DNA of 64,000 bases, taken from contig NZ_JAUTWS010000031.1 of the NCBI RefSeq assembly GCF_030657435.1, positions 1 to 64,000 of the forward strand. Direction: 5' to 3'. Shown one piece after another: positions 1-8,118 of the stretch (positions are counted from its first letter, which is position 1; each line of letters starts with the position of its first letter). The DNA is from Paracraurococcus lichenis (GTDB lineage: Bacteria; Pseudomonadota; Alphaproteobacteria; Acetobacterales; Acetobacteraceae). Below the pieces are notes generated by a model. The model was not told the DNA's origin. It was given only the letters and a program-made list of their open reading frames with translations, and did no database searches. The position numbers and the translations under genes are program-made.

Positions 1-297
1 TACCAGGGCCTTCTCCGAGGCCTTCCGGGGCTCCAGGAAGGGCGGGTAGTAGCTGCCCTGCCGCAGCTTCGGGATCCGCAGCTGCAGCGACCCCAGCCGG
101 GTGTCCAAGGTGCGGTCACGAAAGCCGTTCCGATAATTCAACCGCTCGCCGGTGCGCTCGTGCCGCCCGGCGCCGATCAGGCCCTCCACATCGGCCTCCA
201 TCAGCATCTGCAGCACCGCCTCGGCGACGCTGCGCAGGAAGTCGCCATCCCCAGCTTTCGCCAGCAGGTCAGCCAGTGGCAGTCTCTCCTCGGTCAT
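1..297 (-). CDS. IS256-family (mutator-type) transposase, N-terminal part
   Basis: The minus-strand reading frame opens with ATG at 297 and is still open at position 1, giving 99 residues. The N-terminus begins MTEERLPLADLL and includes EGLIGAGRHERTGER, NYRNGFRDRTLDTRLG and LQLRIPKLRQGSYYP. These are the hallmark N-terminal blocks of IS256/mutator transposases, where a short helical region is followed by the GxxxYRNGxRxR and LxxPKxRxGxYxP motifs. The DDE catalytic residues would lie beyond the left edge and cannot be seen, so activity cannot be judged. The family call is secure; the exact element is unknown. Confidence 0.85.
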   Translation of the reverse strand, partial: MTEERLPLADLLAKAGDGDFLRSVAEAVLQMLMEADVEGLIGAGRHERTGERLNYRNGFRDRTLDTRLGSLQLRIPKLRQGSYYPPFLEPRKASEKALV

Positions 298-420
298 CGG
301 GTCCTCGGTCGATCAGGGGTGGGAGCGTCGCAACTCCACCCTATCCGCCAGGTCCGATGGCCACCCCAGCCTTACACCCCGGCCAAAGCCGGATTTTCCA
401 CCACCTCCGCGGACGCTACC
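1..420 (-). mobile_element. IS256-family insertion sequence, partial (left edge)
   Basis: The transposase reading frame fills 1-297 and the element continues beyond the window. On the minus strand the leader starts with a GGTAGCGTCCGCGG-like end at about 420, which I take as the outer terminus because unrelated gspK-proximal sequence begins just after it. The other end and the target duplication lie outside the window, so the 420 boundary is inferred. Confidence 0.5.
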
Positions 421-475
421 GAGTGCGCCAGCACACATATCGTGGGACGCGATCTCCACACCATCAAGGCAGCCT

Positions 476-1357
476 TCAGTCGCCCGGGACCTCCCAGCTG
501 AGAACCTTCCAGCCTCTGCCATGCATGCCCGCCCCAAGCCTGACATGGGCACGTCGCGTGAACCGCGCACGCCTCGCATCCTCCGTGACCGCCGCGGCGG
601 TGATGAGCACCACGTCCGGCTGGTCCACCCTCGCCGTCGCCGCGAGGTACTCCGCCCGATCCGGCCCCGCGACGTCCAGCACGGCTTGGGCGACGACCTG
701 GTCAGCGAAGCGCATGTCCGGCTCCCGCCCCGCGTATAGCGAGAGGTGGGGTGTGACCAGCGCCAGCAGCTCCGGGGTCATGCCCAGGACGAGCCCGAGT
801 TCGTCGAGGCTCCAAAAGCCGCTGAGCGGTGGCGCGTAAACCCGGCCGGCGGCGCGGTACTCCGGATCCTTCGCGCCGAACGGTCGTGCCCGCTGGCCGG
901 GACTGCGCCAGTCCAGGATCGCCGAGGCGAGCCGGGTGGCGCGCCCCTCATCGATCCCGAGCCGGAGGAAGAGCGCCCGCAGCAGTTCGGGAGGGGCGGA
1001 GTTCAGGCCGATCTTGCCGGCTTCGTTCTCAATGCGGATCCGGGCGGAGCCGCCCGGCAGCCGCAACTCGCGTACCGCGCCGTCCGGCGCCCACCGATGC
1101 GGGGGGCCCGCGAGCAGGTGGAAGATCGCCTCGTACAGGGCCCCGTCCGCGAGCGCCTCCGCTGCTGCCGCGGTCCGCAGGTTCGCCGCCAAGGCCAGTT
1201 CCCCGCGCCCGGTGGCGACGACCCGCGCACCGAGCAGCGCGAGCAGTGCCATCGACCACAGCACCACCACCAGGGCGAAGCCGCGCTCGCGCCGCACGCC
1301 GGGCCCCGGGCGGGGCTCGGCACGGCAATCCCTGTCCTGGCTGTTACGACACGGCAT
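476..1357 (-). CDS. gspK: Type II secretion minor pseudopilin GspK
   Basis: This 293-residue protein carries a prepilin-peptidase site RERG/FALVVVLW followed by a hydrophobic helix, and a long C-terminal globular part with the LNSAPPELLRALF region typical of GspK (SAM-like helices). GspK caps the pseudopilus tip in type II secretion. An unusually long 26-residue leader precedes the cleavage site if ATG 1357 is used. A GTG at 1297 would leave only a five-residue leader (MRRER) and may be the true start; neither has a clear ribosome binding site. No gspG-J genes precede it: its upstream neighbour is a multicopper oxidase, and an IS256 element lies directly downstream where gspL would be expected. 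It therefore looks like an orphan or a piece of a broken secretion locus. Confidence 0.85.
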   Translation of the reverse strand: MPCRNSQDRDCRAEPRPGPGVRRERGFALVVVLWSMALLALLGARVVATGRGELALAANLRTAAAAEALADGALYEAIFHLLAGPPHRWAPDGAVRELRLPGGSARIRIENEAGKIGLNSAPPELLRALFLRLGIDEGRATRLASAILDWRSPGQRARPFGAKDPEYRAAGRVYAPPLSGFWSLDELGLVLGMTPELLALVTPHLSLYAGREPDMRFADQVVAQAVLDVAGPDRAEYLAATARVDQPDVVLITAAAVTEDARRARFTRRAHVRLGAGMHGRGWKVLSWEVPGD

Positions 1358-1435
1358 CGTCGCGCGTGGCCGGCCCGCCTCCGGAGAGCCGACGCGCCGG
1401 GGCAGGCGGGACCGGCCACCCCCGGCACAGTGGCG

Positions 1436-3232
1436 TCAGGCGCCAACCACCTCGTAGGGCAGCATCATCTCGTTATCTTCGTGATCGAGGATGTGGCAAT
1501 GCCAGACGTAGCGTCCGGTGAAGGAGCGACCAAACGCGCCGTTCGCCACCCTGCCTCCGAAGGGCACGAGGATGCTGGTCACCATATCGGGCGGGCACTG
1601 CACCGTGTCCTTCCACCCGGCCTCGCTGGCGGCCGGCGGGACGGGTCGCTGCTGGAGGAAGGGCGTCGGGTCCAGCGGCGGGTAGCCGGCCGGCACCGTC
1701 GGCCCGCCCGCGGGCGGCGGGCTCATGCCGGGGGTCACGGTGCGCGGCCCCGTGGCGTTGTAGGCTTTCAGGTACTGCGTCGTCTGCAGGTTCTGCCGCT
1801 GCTCTATCAGGAACTGGACGAGGTGGAGGTGGATCGGGTGGGCGTCCACCGTCAGGTTGATGATGTTCCACCGCTCCACCGTGTCTACCAGCGGCTTCTC
1901 CGCGAAGCGCGAATCCATCGACGCCTCGTCCCAGTAGAGGTAGTTGAGCAGGACGACGAGCGGGCCGGCCGGGCCCGGCACCTCAACCAGGGTCAGGTTG
2001 CGCACCTTCGCCACGCGCCCGGCGAGGGCGGTGCGTGAGGCCGCCACGGTGGGCAAGGCGACGCCGTCCCGCAGCGGCCCGGTGGGGACGGCGAGCGTGT
2101 TGCCGGGACCCTGTGCGGCAGCCACCACCGTGAATTGCATGACCTGCGGCAGTGGGGCACCGCCGGCGCGCGGGTTGCGCGGCGTGCCGCTCGGGAAGGG
2201 CGTCACGGCATCGTTCTGCAGGACGACCTTCGTGCCCACCGGCAAAGCCTTGAAGTCGATCAGCAGGTCAGCCCGCTCGCCGGGGCCGAGCAGCACTGCG
2301 CTGAGCGGCGCCGGCGCATCGAGCAGCCCGGTGTCTGTGCCGATCTGGACCATCTGTTGCCGGTTGGACAGACTCAGGTTGTAGAAGCGCGCGCTCGACC
2401 CGTTGTAGACGCGGAAGCGGTAGAGACCCTGGCCGACGTCGAGGTTCGGCCAGGCCTTGCCGTTCACCGTGGCGACGTCGCCGAAGAACTCGGGCGCCCA
2501 GGGTGCGGGCGTGTAGTAAAGGGTGCCGTCCGCGTTGAAGCGACGGTCCTGGAGAACGAGCGGGATCTCGAAGGCGCCGCTCGGCAGGCCGAGCGGGTTG
2601 TTCGCCGCCCCGGTGTCCACCGCATCGCGCATCAGGTAGACGCCGGCCAGCCCGGCATAGACGTTCAGCCGGGTGATACCGAGCGCGTGGTCATGGTACC
2701 AGATGTTGCCCGCCTGCTGGTCGTTGGCATAGCTGTAGGTCTTGCTGCCGCCCGGCGCGAAGGTGTCCTCCGGGAAGCCGTCGCTGCCTGCCTCCGTGTT
2801 CCCGCCGTGTAGGTGGGTCGAGATGCGCGGCGCGGTCGCGTCCGCGGGGACCGCACCGTGCAGCGCCGTGTCGATGGAGCCAGCGAGCGGGTGTGCTCCC
2901 AACTGGTTGCTGACGGTGATGCTGGCTGGCGTGCCCCGCCGCGCCTCGATTGTGGGGCCTAGGTAATCGGCGCCGCCGAATCCGAACGTATTGGCGTTGC
3001 CGGGCAGCTCCGTGTGAAATTTGTGGCTCGAGTAGGAACGCGCGGTCAGCGTGCCGATCCCGGTGGCGGAAACCACGGGTGGGACCGGTAGCGGGTCCAG
3101 CCAGTGGGTCAGCGCTGGCGAGGCGGGCGGACGGACCGGCTGTGCGGCTGCCCGCCTGACGATGTATGGGGTGCCGAGGACGGCGAAGTTCGCCGCCGAG
3201 GCGAGGCGCAGGATGTCTCGTCTGGAATGCAT
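1436..3232 (-). CDS. Tat-exported multicopper oxidase (CotA/laccase-like)
   Basis: The protein has 598 residues from ATG 3232, which has a strong GGGAGGA site 4-5 bases upstream. A longer frame starting at 3355 lacks such a site. The N-terminus MHSRRDILRL is a twin-arginine signal. All copper motifs are present: HLHGG (~140), WYHDH (~178), HPIHLH (~465) and the C-terminal HCHILDHEDNEMM (~578), which supplies type 1 and type 2/3 ligands including the axial Met. Length and motif spacing fit the CotA/bilirubin-oxidase branch, which oxidises phenolic or metal substrates with reduction of O2 to water in the periplasm or outside the cell. The substrate cannot be told from sequence. gspK follows 78 bases downstream on the same strand. 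Confidence 0.9.
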   Translation of the reverse strand: MHSRRDILRLASAANFAVLGTPYIVRRAAAQPVRPPASPALTHWLDPLPVPPVVSATGIGTLTARSYSSHKFHTELPGNANTFGFGGADYLGPTIEARRGTPASITVSNQLGAHPLAGSIDTALHGAVPADATAPRISTHLHGGNTEAGSDGFPEDTFAPGGSKTYSYANDQQAGNIWYHDHALGITRLNVYAGLAGVYLMRDAVDTGAANNPLGLPSGAFEIPLVLQDRRFNADGTLYYTPAPWAPEFFGDVATVNGKAWPNLDVGQGLYRFRVYNGSSARFYNLSLSNRQQMVQIGTDTGLLDAPAPLSAVLLGPGERADLLIDFKALPVGTKVVLQNDAVTPFPSGTPRNPRAGGAPLPQVMQFTVVAAAQGPGNTLAVPTGPLRDGVALPTVAASRTALAGRVAKVRNLTLVEVPGPAGPLVVLLNYLYWDEASMDSRFAEKPLVDTVERWNIINLTVDAHPIHLHLVQFLIEQRQNLQTTQYLKAYNATGPRTVTPGMSPPPAGGPTVPAGYPPLDPTPFLQQRPVPPAASEAGWKDTVQCPPDMVTSILVPFGGRVANGAFGRSFTGRYVWHCHILDHEDNEMMLPYEVVGA

Positions 3233-3534
3233 AGCGTCCTCCCAAGCCGGAAGGCTGATGCACGCAGTTTCCCGCGGTTCCTCATTCTCTCCCGCGACTG
3301 CGGCTTCAGGTGATCCGGTACGACCGAGCGGACCACCCTTTCCCAATAGCCGCATTGAAGCACATCAACGGGAGAGCGGTACGGCGTATGCCCGACCGCA
3401 AGCCTCCGACGCCCCCTGCGGCAGGGAGCGGATGCCAGCGCCGATCGGGCAGGGTGGATTCAAGGGGAGTGACTCCCCGCCCTTTGGCAAGGCTGAACGC
3501 TGTTCGCTTTCACCCGGCTATCCTGCGGCCCCAG
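3233..3534. other. Intergenic region upstream of the multicopper oxidase
   Basis: About 300 bases lie between the livF-like stop codon and the multicopper oxidase start. Beyond the GGGAGGA ribosome binding site at 3237-3243 I see no gene, repeat or clear terminator. It presumably holds the multicopper oxidase promoter, but no convincing -35/-10 pair stands out. Confidence 0.5.
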
Positions 3535-4245
3535 CTACGGTGCAAGATAGCGAAGGAGCGCCGGATCGTGCCGGATCTCCGCCGCCGGGCCATGCAGGGC
3601 GATACTGCCACGGTCCATGACATAGGCCGCGCCGGCGACACGCAGAGCCAGCTCAACATGCTGCTCGACCAGGACGATGCTCATGCGCTTCGACAGATCG
3701 AGGAGCCGGTCGGCGATTTCCTCGATGACGCCGACCCAGACCCCCTCTGTCGGCTCGTCCAGCAACAGCACGCGCGGGCGGCCGAGCAATGCGCGGCTGA
3801 TGGCCAGCATCTTGCGCTCGCCACCCGACAGGGTCGCCGCGGTCTGGTTCAGCCGGGTGCCGAGCTTGGGGAAGAAGTTCAGCATCTCCTCGATGGCGGA
3901 TTTCGGCGGGGCGCCGCCGCCGCCGAGCAGCAGGTTCTCGCGGACCGACATCCGGGCGAAGATCGCATCCTCCTGCGGGACATGGCCGATGCCAAGGCGC
4001 GCGCGGCGCTCCGGCGCGGTGCCCGCCACCTCCTCGCCGCCCAGGCGGATGCGGCCGGACATCGGGCGGATCTCGCCGGCGATTGTCTTCAGCAGGGTGG
4101 TCTTGCCAGCGCCGTTGCGGCCGAGGATGGCGATCGCCCCCGTGGCCGGCACGGTGAGGGACAGGTCGAACAGCACCTGGCTGCGGCCATAGCCGGCATT
4201 CAGGCCCGCAATCTCCAGCAAGGGCGCGGCGAGCACGTCAGACAC
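3535..4245 (-). CDS. Branched-chain amino acid/urea/amide-type ABC transporter ATPase (LivF/UrtE-like)
   Basis: This 236-residue ATPase has Walker A GRNGAGKTT (42-50), signature LSGGERKML, Walker B VLLLDEPTEG and a switch histidine in LVEQHVELAL. The DEPTEG form of Walker B resembles UrtE of urea/short-chain amide importers more than LivF (DEPSLG). The usual following QPS is replaced by WVG, just outside the catalytic residues. Its start overlaps the end of the LivG-like gene by 8 bases, so the two ATPases are translationally coupled. It is the last gene of the amidase-transporter operon. Confidence 0.9.
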   Translation of the reverse strand: MSDVLAAPLLEIAGLNAGYGRSQVLFDLSLTVPATGAIAILGRNGAGKTTLLKTIAGEIRPMSGRIRLGGEEVAGTAPERRARLGIGHVPQEDAIFARMSVRENLLLGGGGAPPKSAIEEMLNFFPKLGTRLNQTAATLSGGERKMLAISRALLGRPRVLLLDEPTEGVWVGVIEEIADRLLDLSKRMSIVLVEQHVELALRVAGAAYVMDRGSIALHGPAAEIRHDPALLRYLAP

Positions 4246-4972
4246 GGCGGGTATAGATCTCCTGCACGCGGGAATTGCCTTCGATCTCCGCGACCGTGCC
4301 GGTGCCCAGCACCTTCCCCTGATCGAGCACGGTCAGCCGGTCGCAGATGTTCTTGATGAAGTCGAGGTCATGCTCGACGATCACCAGCGCACATTCGGAC
4401 TTGATGGGCGCCAGCAGCTCACCGGTGACGCGGCGCTCTTCCGGGCTCATCCCGCCCGTGGGCTCGTCCAGCAACAGCAGCTTCGGGCCGGGCGCAAGCG
4501 CCATGGCGATCTCCAGCCATTGCTGCTCGCCATGGCTCAGTGCCCCGGCCAGATCGTCGGCCTTGTCCGCCAGGCGGAACCGGTCGAGCGCCAGCATGAC
4601 ATCGTCGTGCAGCCGGTGGCGGGACCGGCTGCGCAGCAGCGCCCCGTAGCCCTCGGTGGATTGCAGGGCCAGCAGCACGTTGTCGTAGACCGACAGCTCG
4701 GCCAGCACCGCCGTGATCTGGAACTTCAGCGACAGGCCGCTGCGTGACCGCTGAAAGGGCGTCGCCGTCGTGATGTCGGTGCCGTCGAAGGTGATGCGGC
4801 CGGTGGTCGGGACATGCCCGCCGGCGATCGCCTTCAGCAGCGTGCTCTTCCCCGAGCCATTGGGGCCGATCAGGCCGTGGAAGGTGCCGGCGTGGACCTC
4901 GAGGTCCACGCCGTCGAGCGCGCGCAGCGGGCCATACACCTTGGTCACGCCTGCAACCGTCAGAAGCGCCAT
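4238..4972 (-). CDS. ABC transporter ATPase (LivG/UrtD-like)
   Basis: The protein has 244 residues from ATG 4972, which overlaps the stop codon of the LivM-like gene (TGATG). Walker A GPNGSGKST is at 36-44, the signature is LSHGEQQWLEIAM, Walker B is LLLLDEPTGGM and the switch is IVEHDLDFI. The LSHGEQQWLE signature is the LivG/UrtD form. It pairs with the LivF-like ATPase to energise the LivH/LivM permease pair at the cytoplasmic face. Confidence 0.92.
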   Translation of the reverse strand: MALLTVAGVTKVYGPLRALDGVDLEVHAGTFHGLIGPNGSGKSTLLKAIAGGHVPTTGRITFDGTDITTATPFQRSRSGLSLKFQITAVLAELSVYDNVLLALQSTEGYGALLRSRSRHRLHDDVMLALDRFRLADKADDLAGALSHGEQQWLEIAMALAPGPKLLLLDEPTGGMSPEERRVTGELLAPIKSECALVIVEHDLDFIKNICDRLTVLDQGKVLGTGTVAEIEGNSRVQEIYTRRV

Positions 4973-6000
4973 CAGCGCCTTCCGTAGGAGCCGATGCGCT
5001 CCCGGTCGGAGACGACCAGGCCGAGCAGCCCGTTCGGCTGGAAGGTGACGACGACCAGCAGCACGACGCCGAGGATGACCGGCCAGATGCTCCGCACCGC
5101 CTCGATGTCCGCCAGGACATAGTTCAGGATCTCGATCGCCGCGGTGCCGATCACCGGGCCGATCAGCGTGCCGCTGCCGCCGAACAGGCAGTAGATGACG
5201 GCCGTCGTGGACAGGCCGGGCCCGAGGTTGGTCGGGCCGGTGAAGCCCTGGTGGTAGCTGTAGAGCGCGCCCGAAAGCCCCGCGATGGCGCCTGCGACGG
5301 TGAAGACCAGCGCCTTGAAGACCTGCACGCGGTAGCCGAAGAAGGCGAGCCTCTCCTCGTTCTGGCGCATGCCCGCCAGCACCAGCCCCAACTGCGATCG
5401 GATCAGGTAGCGCGACATGCAGTAGACCGCAATCAGCGCCGCCAGGGCCAGAGAGTAGAACTCCGTCCCCTCCACGAACTCGTACTCGCCGAAGGCCATC
5501 AGCTTGATGGAGGAAAGGCCATTGCCGGCGCCGACATACTGCCAGCCCGCGACCAGGCGCTCCGCCGCATAGGCGCCCGTCAGCGTGCCGAAGGCGACGA
5601 AGATGGAGGTCGGGGTCTTCCGCCCCAGCAGCAGGAAGACCGCGAGCAGCGCCGACAGCACGCCACCGACCAGCATGGCCAGCGGCAGCGTGGCCCAGAG
5701 TTGGCTGAATTCCAGGTCCCGCCCGACCAGCGCGACGACATAGCCGGCCACGCCGAAGAACAGCGCCTGGCCGAAGGACATGATGCCGGAGAAGCCCCAG
5801 CACAGATCGAAGCTGAGCGCGAGCAGCGAGAGGATGATCACGTTGGTCACCAGCGTGATCAGCTCCGTCCGCTCGGCGAGCAGGAAGGGTGCCGCGACCA
5901 GCGCGGCCAGAACGGCCAGCTCGATCCAGGGCAGGATGCGGATGCCGCCGCGGCGCATGGCGCGCGCCGCGGTCGCTGCCGGCGTGGTCGCGACGCTCAT
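4972..6000 (-). CDS. ABC transporter permease (LivM/UrtC-like)
   Basis: This 342-residue polytopic membrane protein has about nine to ten hydrophobic segments. It carries the family core LSFDLCWGFSGIMSFGQALFFG near residues 61-82 and the EAA-like loop GLVLAGMRQNEERLAFFGYRV that docks on the ATPase. The C-terminal GGSGTLIGPVIG block is typical of BPD_transp_2 permeases. It lies 4 bases after the binding-protein gene and overlaps the LivG-like start. Together with LivH it should form the translocation channel for the amide or amino acid substrate. Confidence 0.92.
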   Translation of the reverse strand: MSVATTPAATAARAMRRGGIRILPWIELAVLAALVAAPFLLAERTELITLVTNVIILSLLALSFDLCWGFSGIMSFGQALFFGVAGYVVALVGRDLEFSQLWATLPLAMLVGGVLSALLAVFLLLGRKTPTSIFVAFGTLTGAYAAERLVAGWQYVGAGNGLSSIKLMAFGEYEFVEGTEFYSLALAALIAVYCMSRYLIRSQLGLVLAGMRQNEERLAFFGYRVQVFKALVFTVAGAIAGLSGALYSYHQGFTGPTNLGPGLSTTAVIYCLFGGSGTLIGPVIGTAAIEILNYVLADIEAVRSIWPVILGVVLLVVVTFQPNGLLGLVVSDRERIGSYGRR

Positions 6001-6004
6001 GCCC

Positions 6005-7225
6005 TCAGCATTCCCGGGGGTCCACCATGTCGGCCTTGTCGATCACCTCGTAGCGGGTCTTGCCGCCCTCGTTGCGGCAGATGGCGATGTACATGTTCAT
6101 CCTGGCGTGCAACTTGCCCGGCACCATCTCCGCGCCGCCGCCGGGGCCGTCCGGCAGCACGGCCTTGTCCATCGCCGCCGCCACGTCCTCCCGCCCCAGC
6201 TTGCCGCCGGTCGCCTTCACCGCGGCCTCGTAGAACTTCACGGCGCGGTACATGCCGGTGGAGGCCGAGCCGGCGGTGAACAGGTAGCGCGTGCCGGGGA
6301 ACTTCTTCTCGTAGCCTTCCTGCAGGGCGTTGCCGAAGGGGTCGTTGACGGCCCGGAAGTAGTCGAGGCAGGAGACCAGCCCCTCCATCTCCTGCGCCGG
6401 ATGGTAGTTCAGCAGGTTCTCGTCGTAGTACACGCAGCTCAGCACGCCGCCATTCTTCTGGAAGCCGCTCTCATAGAGCTGCTTCACGAAGGGCTGCAGC
6501 CCGGGCGGGATGACGGTGTTGAACACGCAGTCCACCCGGCCATCGCGGATCTTGCCGATGGTGGCGGAGTATTCCGCCTGGTCCAGGGGGTAGTATTCCT
6601 CGAACACCACCTCGCCGCCGTTGGCCTCGATCACCTTGCGGGCGTACCTGTTCAGCAACTGCGGCCAGACATAGTTGGCCGAGGGCATCGCGAAGCGCTT
6701 CTTGCCCAGCGTCTTGATCAGGTAGGGGATCAGACGGTCGCATTGCTGCGCCGGCGTCGGGCCGGTGTTGAACAGGAAGCGGGTGCATTCCTGCCCTTCA
6801 TAGAGCTGCGGGTAGATGTAGAGCGTGCGGCCGCGGTTCACGATCGGGTCCTTGATCGCCTGCCGCATGGCGCTGGTGATGCCGCCGCAGACGACATCCA
6901 CCTTCCGCTCCTGGATCAGCTTGCGGACATTGCCAACCGCGATCTTGGGGTCGGAGGCGGTGTCCTCCAGGTGCAGCTCGATCGGCCGGCCGAGGATGCC
7001 GCCGGCGTTGTTGATCTGCTCGACCGCGAACTGGGCAACCTGCCAGTTGGCATTGCCGGAAGGCGCGATGGCGCCGGTGATATCGGTGGCGATGCCCATC
7101 TTGATCGGCCCCGCCGCATGCGCCCAGCCTGGCCGCAGCACGAAGCCGGTCGCCAGCGACCCGATCCAGCCGGCGGCGGCCAGCCCGCCGGATCCGCGCA
7201 GAAGATCGCGCCTGTTCAGTCCCAT
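6005..7225 (-). CDS. Periplasmic substrate-binding protein, Peripla_BP_5/6 (UrtA/AmiC-like)
   Basis: The protein has 406 residues from ATG 7225, which has a GAGAGGCAGG ribosome site. The N-terminus MGLNRRDLLRGSGG, followed by a hydrophobic stretch and AHA, is a twin-arginine signal. The mature part starts IKMGIATDITGAIAPSG, and the blocks QFAVEQINNAGGILGRPIEL and EEYYPLDQAEYSATIGKIR are close to the UrtA/AmiC/FmdD type of type I binding protein for urea and short-chain amides rather than LivJ. The Peripla_BP call is secure; the amide specificity is inferred from sequence style and from the amidase in the same operon. Confidence 0.88.
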   Translation of the reverse strand: MGLNRRDLLRGSGGLAAAGWIGSLATGFVLRPGWAHAAGPIKMGIATDITGAIAPSGNANWQVAQFAVEQINNAGGILGRPIELHLEDTASDPKIAVGNVRKLIQERKVDVVCGGITSAMRQAIKDPIVNRGRTLYIYPQLYEGQECTRFLFNTGPTPAQQCDRLIPYLIKTLGKKRFAMPSANYVWPQLLNRYARKVIEANGGEVVFEEYYPLDQAEYSATIGKIRDGRVDCVFNTVIPPGLQPFVKQLYESGFQKNGGVLSCVYYDENLLNYHPAQEMEGLVSCLDYFRAVNDPFGNALQEGYEKKFPGTRYLFTAGSASTGMYRAVKFYEAAVKATGGKLGREDVAAAMDKAVLPDGPGGGAEMVPGKLHARMNMYIAICRNEGGKTRYEVIDKADMVDPREC

Positions 7226-7263
7226 CCTGCCTCTCCTCTCCCCCAACCCGATCGCACCCTGGC

Positions 7264-8118
7264 TCAGCGGCCGTAGGCGATGAAACCCTGCGGCCGGAAC
7301 CGCACGATCGCCAGTGAGATGATGAAGACCAGCGGATCCGCCAGCACCGGGATGACGACCCAGGGCAGGAAGGCCGCCAGCCCGCCGACCGCGGCAGCGC
7401 CCAAGACCGGCCCTTCGAAGGTGCCGACCCCGCCCAGCATGACCGACAGGAAGGCCTGCACCAGGAAGCGGATGCCGATATCGGCCGAGAGCGCGTAGAG
7501 AGGCACGATCAACGCCCCCGCCAGCCCCGCCAGCGCCGCGCCGAAGGTGAAGGTCAGCGCGTAGAGCCGCCCGGTCGAGATGCCGCAGGCCCGCGCCAGC
7601 GCCGGATTCTCCAGCGCGCCGCGGACGCGGAGGCCGATTGCGGTGCGCGACAGCAGCAGCCAGGACCCGCCGATCACCGCCATGGTCGTCAGGATGATGA
7701 AGCTGCGCCAGGCGGAGACATCGACGACGCCGAGGCTGATGGCACCGGAGATCGGCTCCGGGATGGACTTGTAGTGCCCGCCCAGCAGGAAGCGCACGAT
7801 CTCCCGGATGATCAGCCCGATCGCATAGGTGCCGAGCATGGCGATGATCGGCGCCCGGTAGAACCGCCGAATGATCGTGCGTTCGAGCAGCAGGCCGACC
7901 AGGCCAACCACGAAGGGCGCGGCGATCAGCCCGGGCCAGGTGCCCCACCCGGCCTCGCTGCTCAGGTACACCGTATAGGCGCCGAGCAGCACGAGCTCGC
8001 CATGAGCGAAGTTGAAGATGCCCATCATGCTGGCGATGACGCCAAGGCCGAGCACGATCAGCACCATCACCGATACGAAGGCCAGCATGTCGAAGGCGAA
8101 CTTGACCGCGTCCTCCAT
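7264..8118 (-). CDS. ABC transporter permease (LivH/UrtB-like)
   Basis: This 284-residue membrane protein has about eight hydrophobic segments. The motif MGIFNFAHGELVLLGAY (~31-47), the cytoplasmic loop LRVRGALENPALARACGIS and the block GGVGTFEGPVLGA identify the BPD_transp_2/LivH group. Its ATG overlaps the amidase stop codon (TGATG at 8120-8116), so amidase and permease are coupled. It partners the LivM-like permease. Confidence 0.92.
   Translation of the reverse strand: MEDAVKFAFDMLAFVSVMVLIVLGLGVIASMMGIFNFAHGELVLLGAYTVYLSSEAGWGTWPGLIAAPFVVGLVGLLLERTIIRRFYRAPIIAMLGTYAIGLIIREIVRFLLGGHYKSIPEPISGAISLGVVDVSAWRSFIILTTMAVIGGSWLLLSRTAIGLRVRGALENPALARACGISTGRLYALTFTFGAALAGLAGALIVPLYALSADIGIRFLVQAFLSVMLGGVGTFEGPVLGAAAVGGLAAFLPWVVIPVLADPLVFIISLAIVRFRPQGFIAYGR

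Noticed and set aside
746..2038. Plus-strand frame opposite gspK and the multicopper oxidase
   Set aside because: No protein-like motifs and opposes two recognisable genes.
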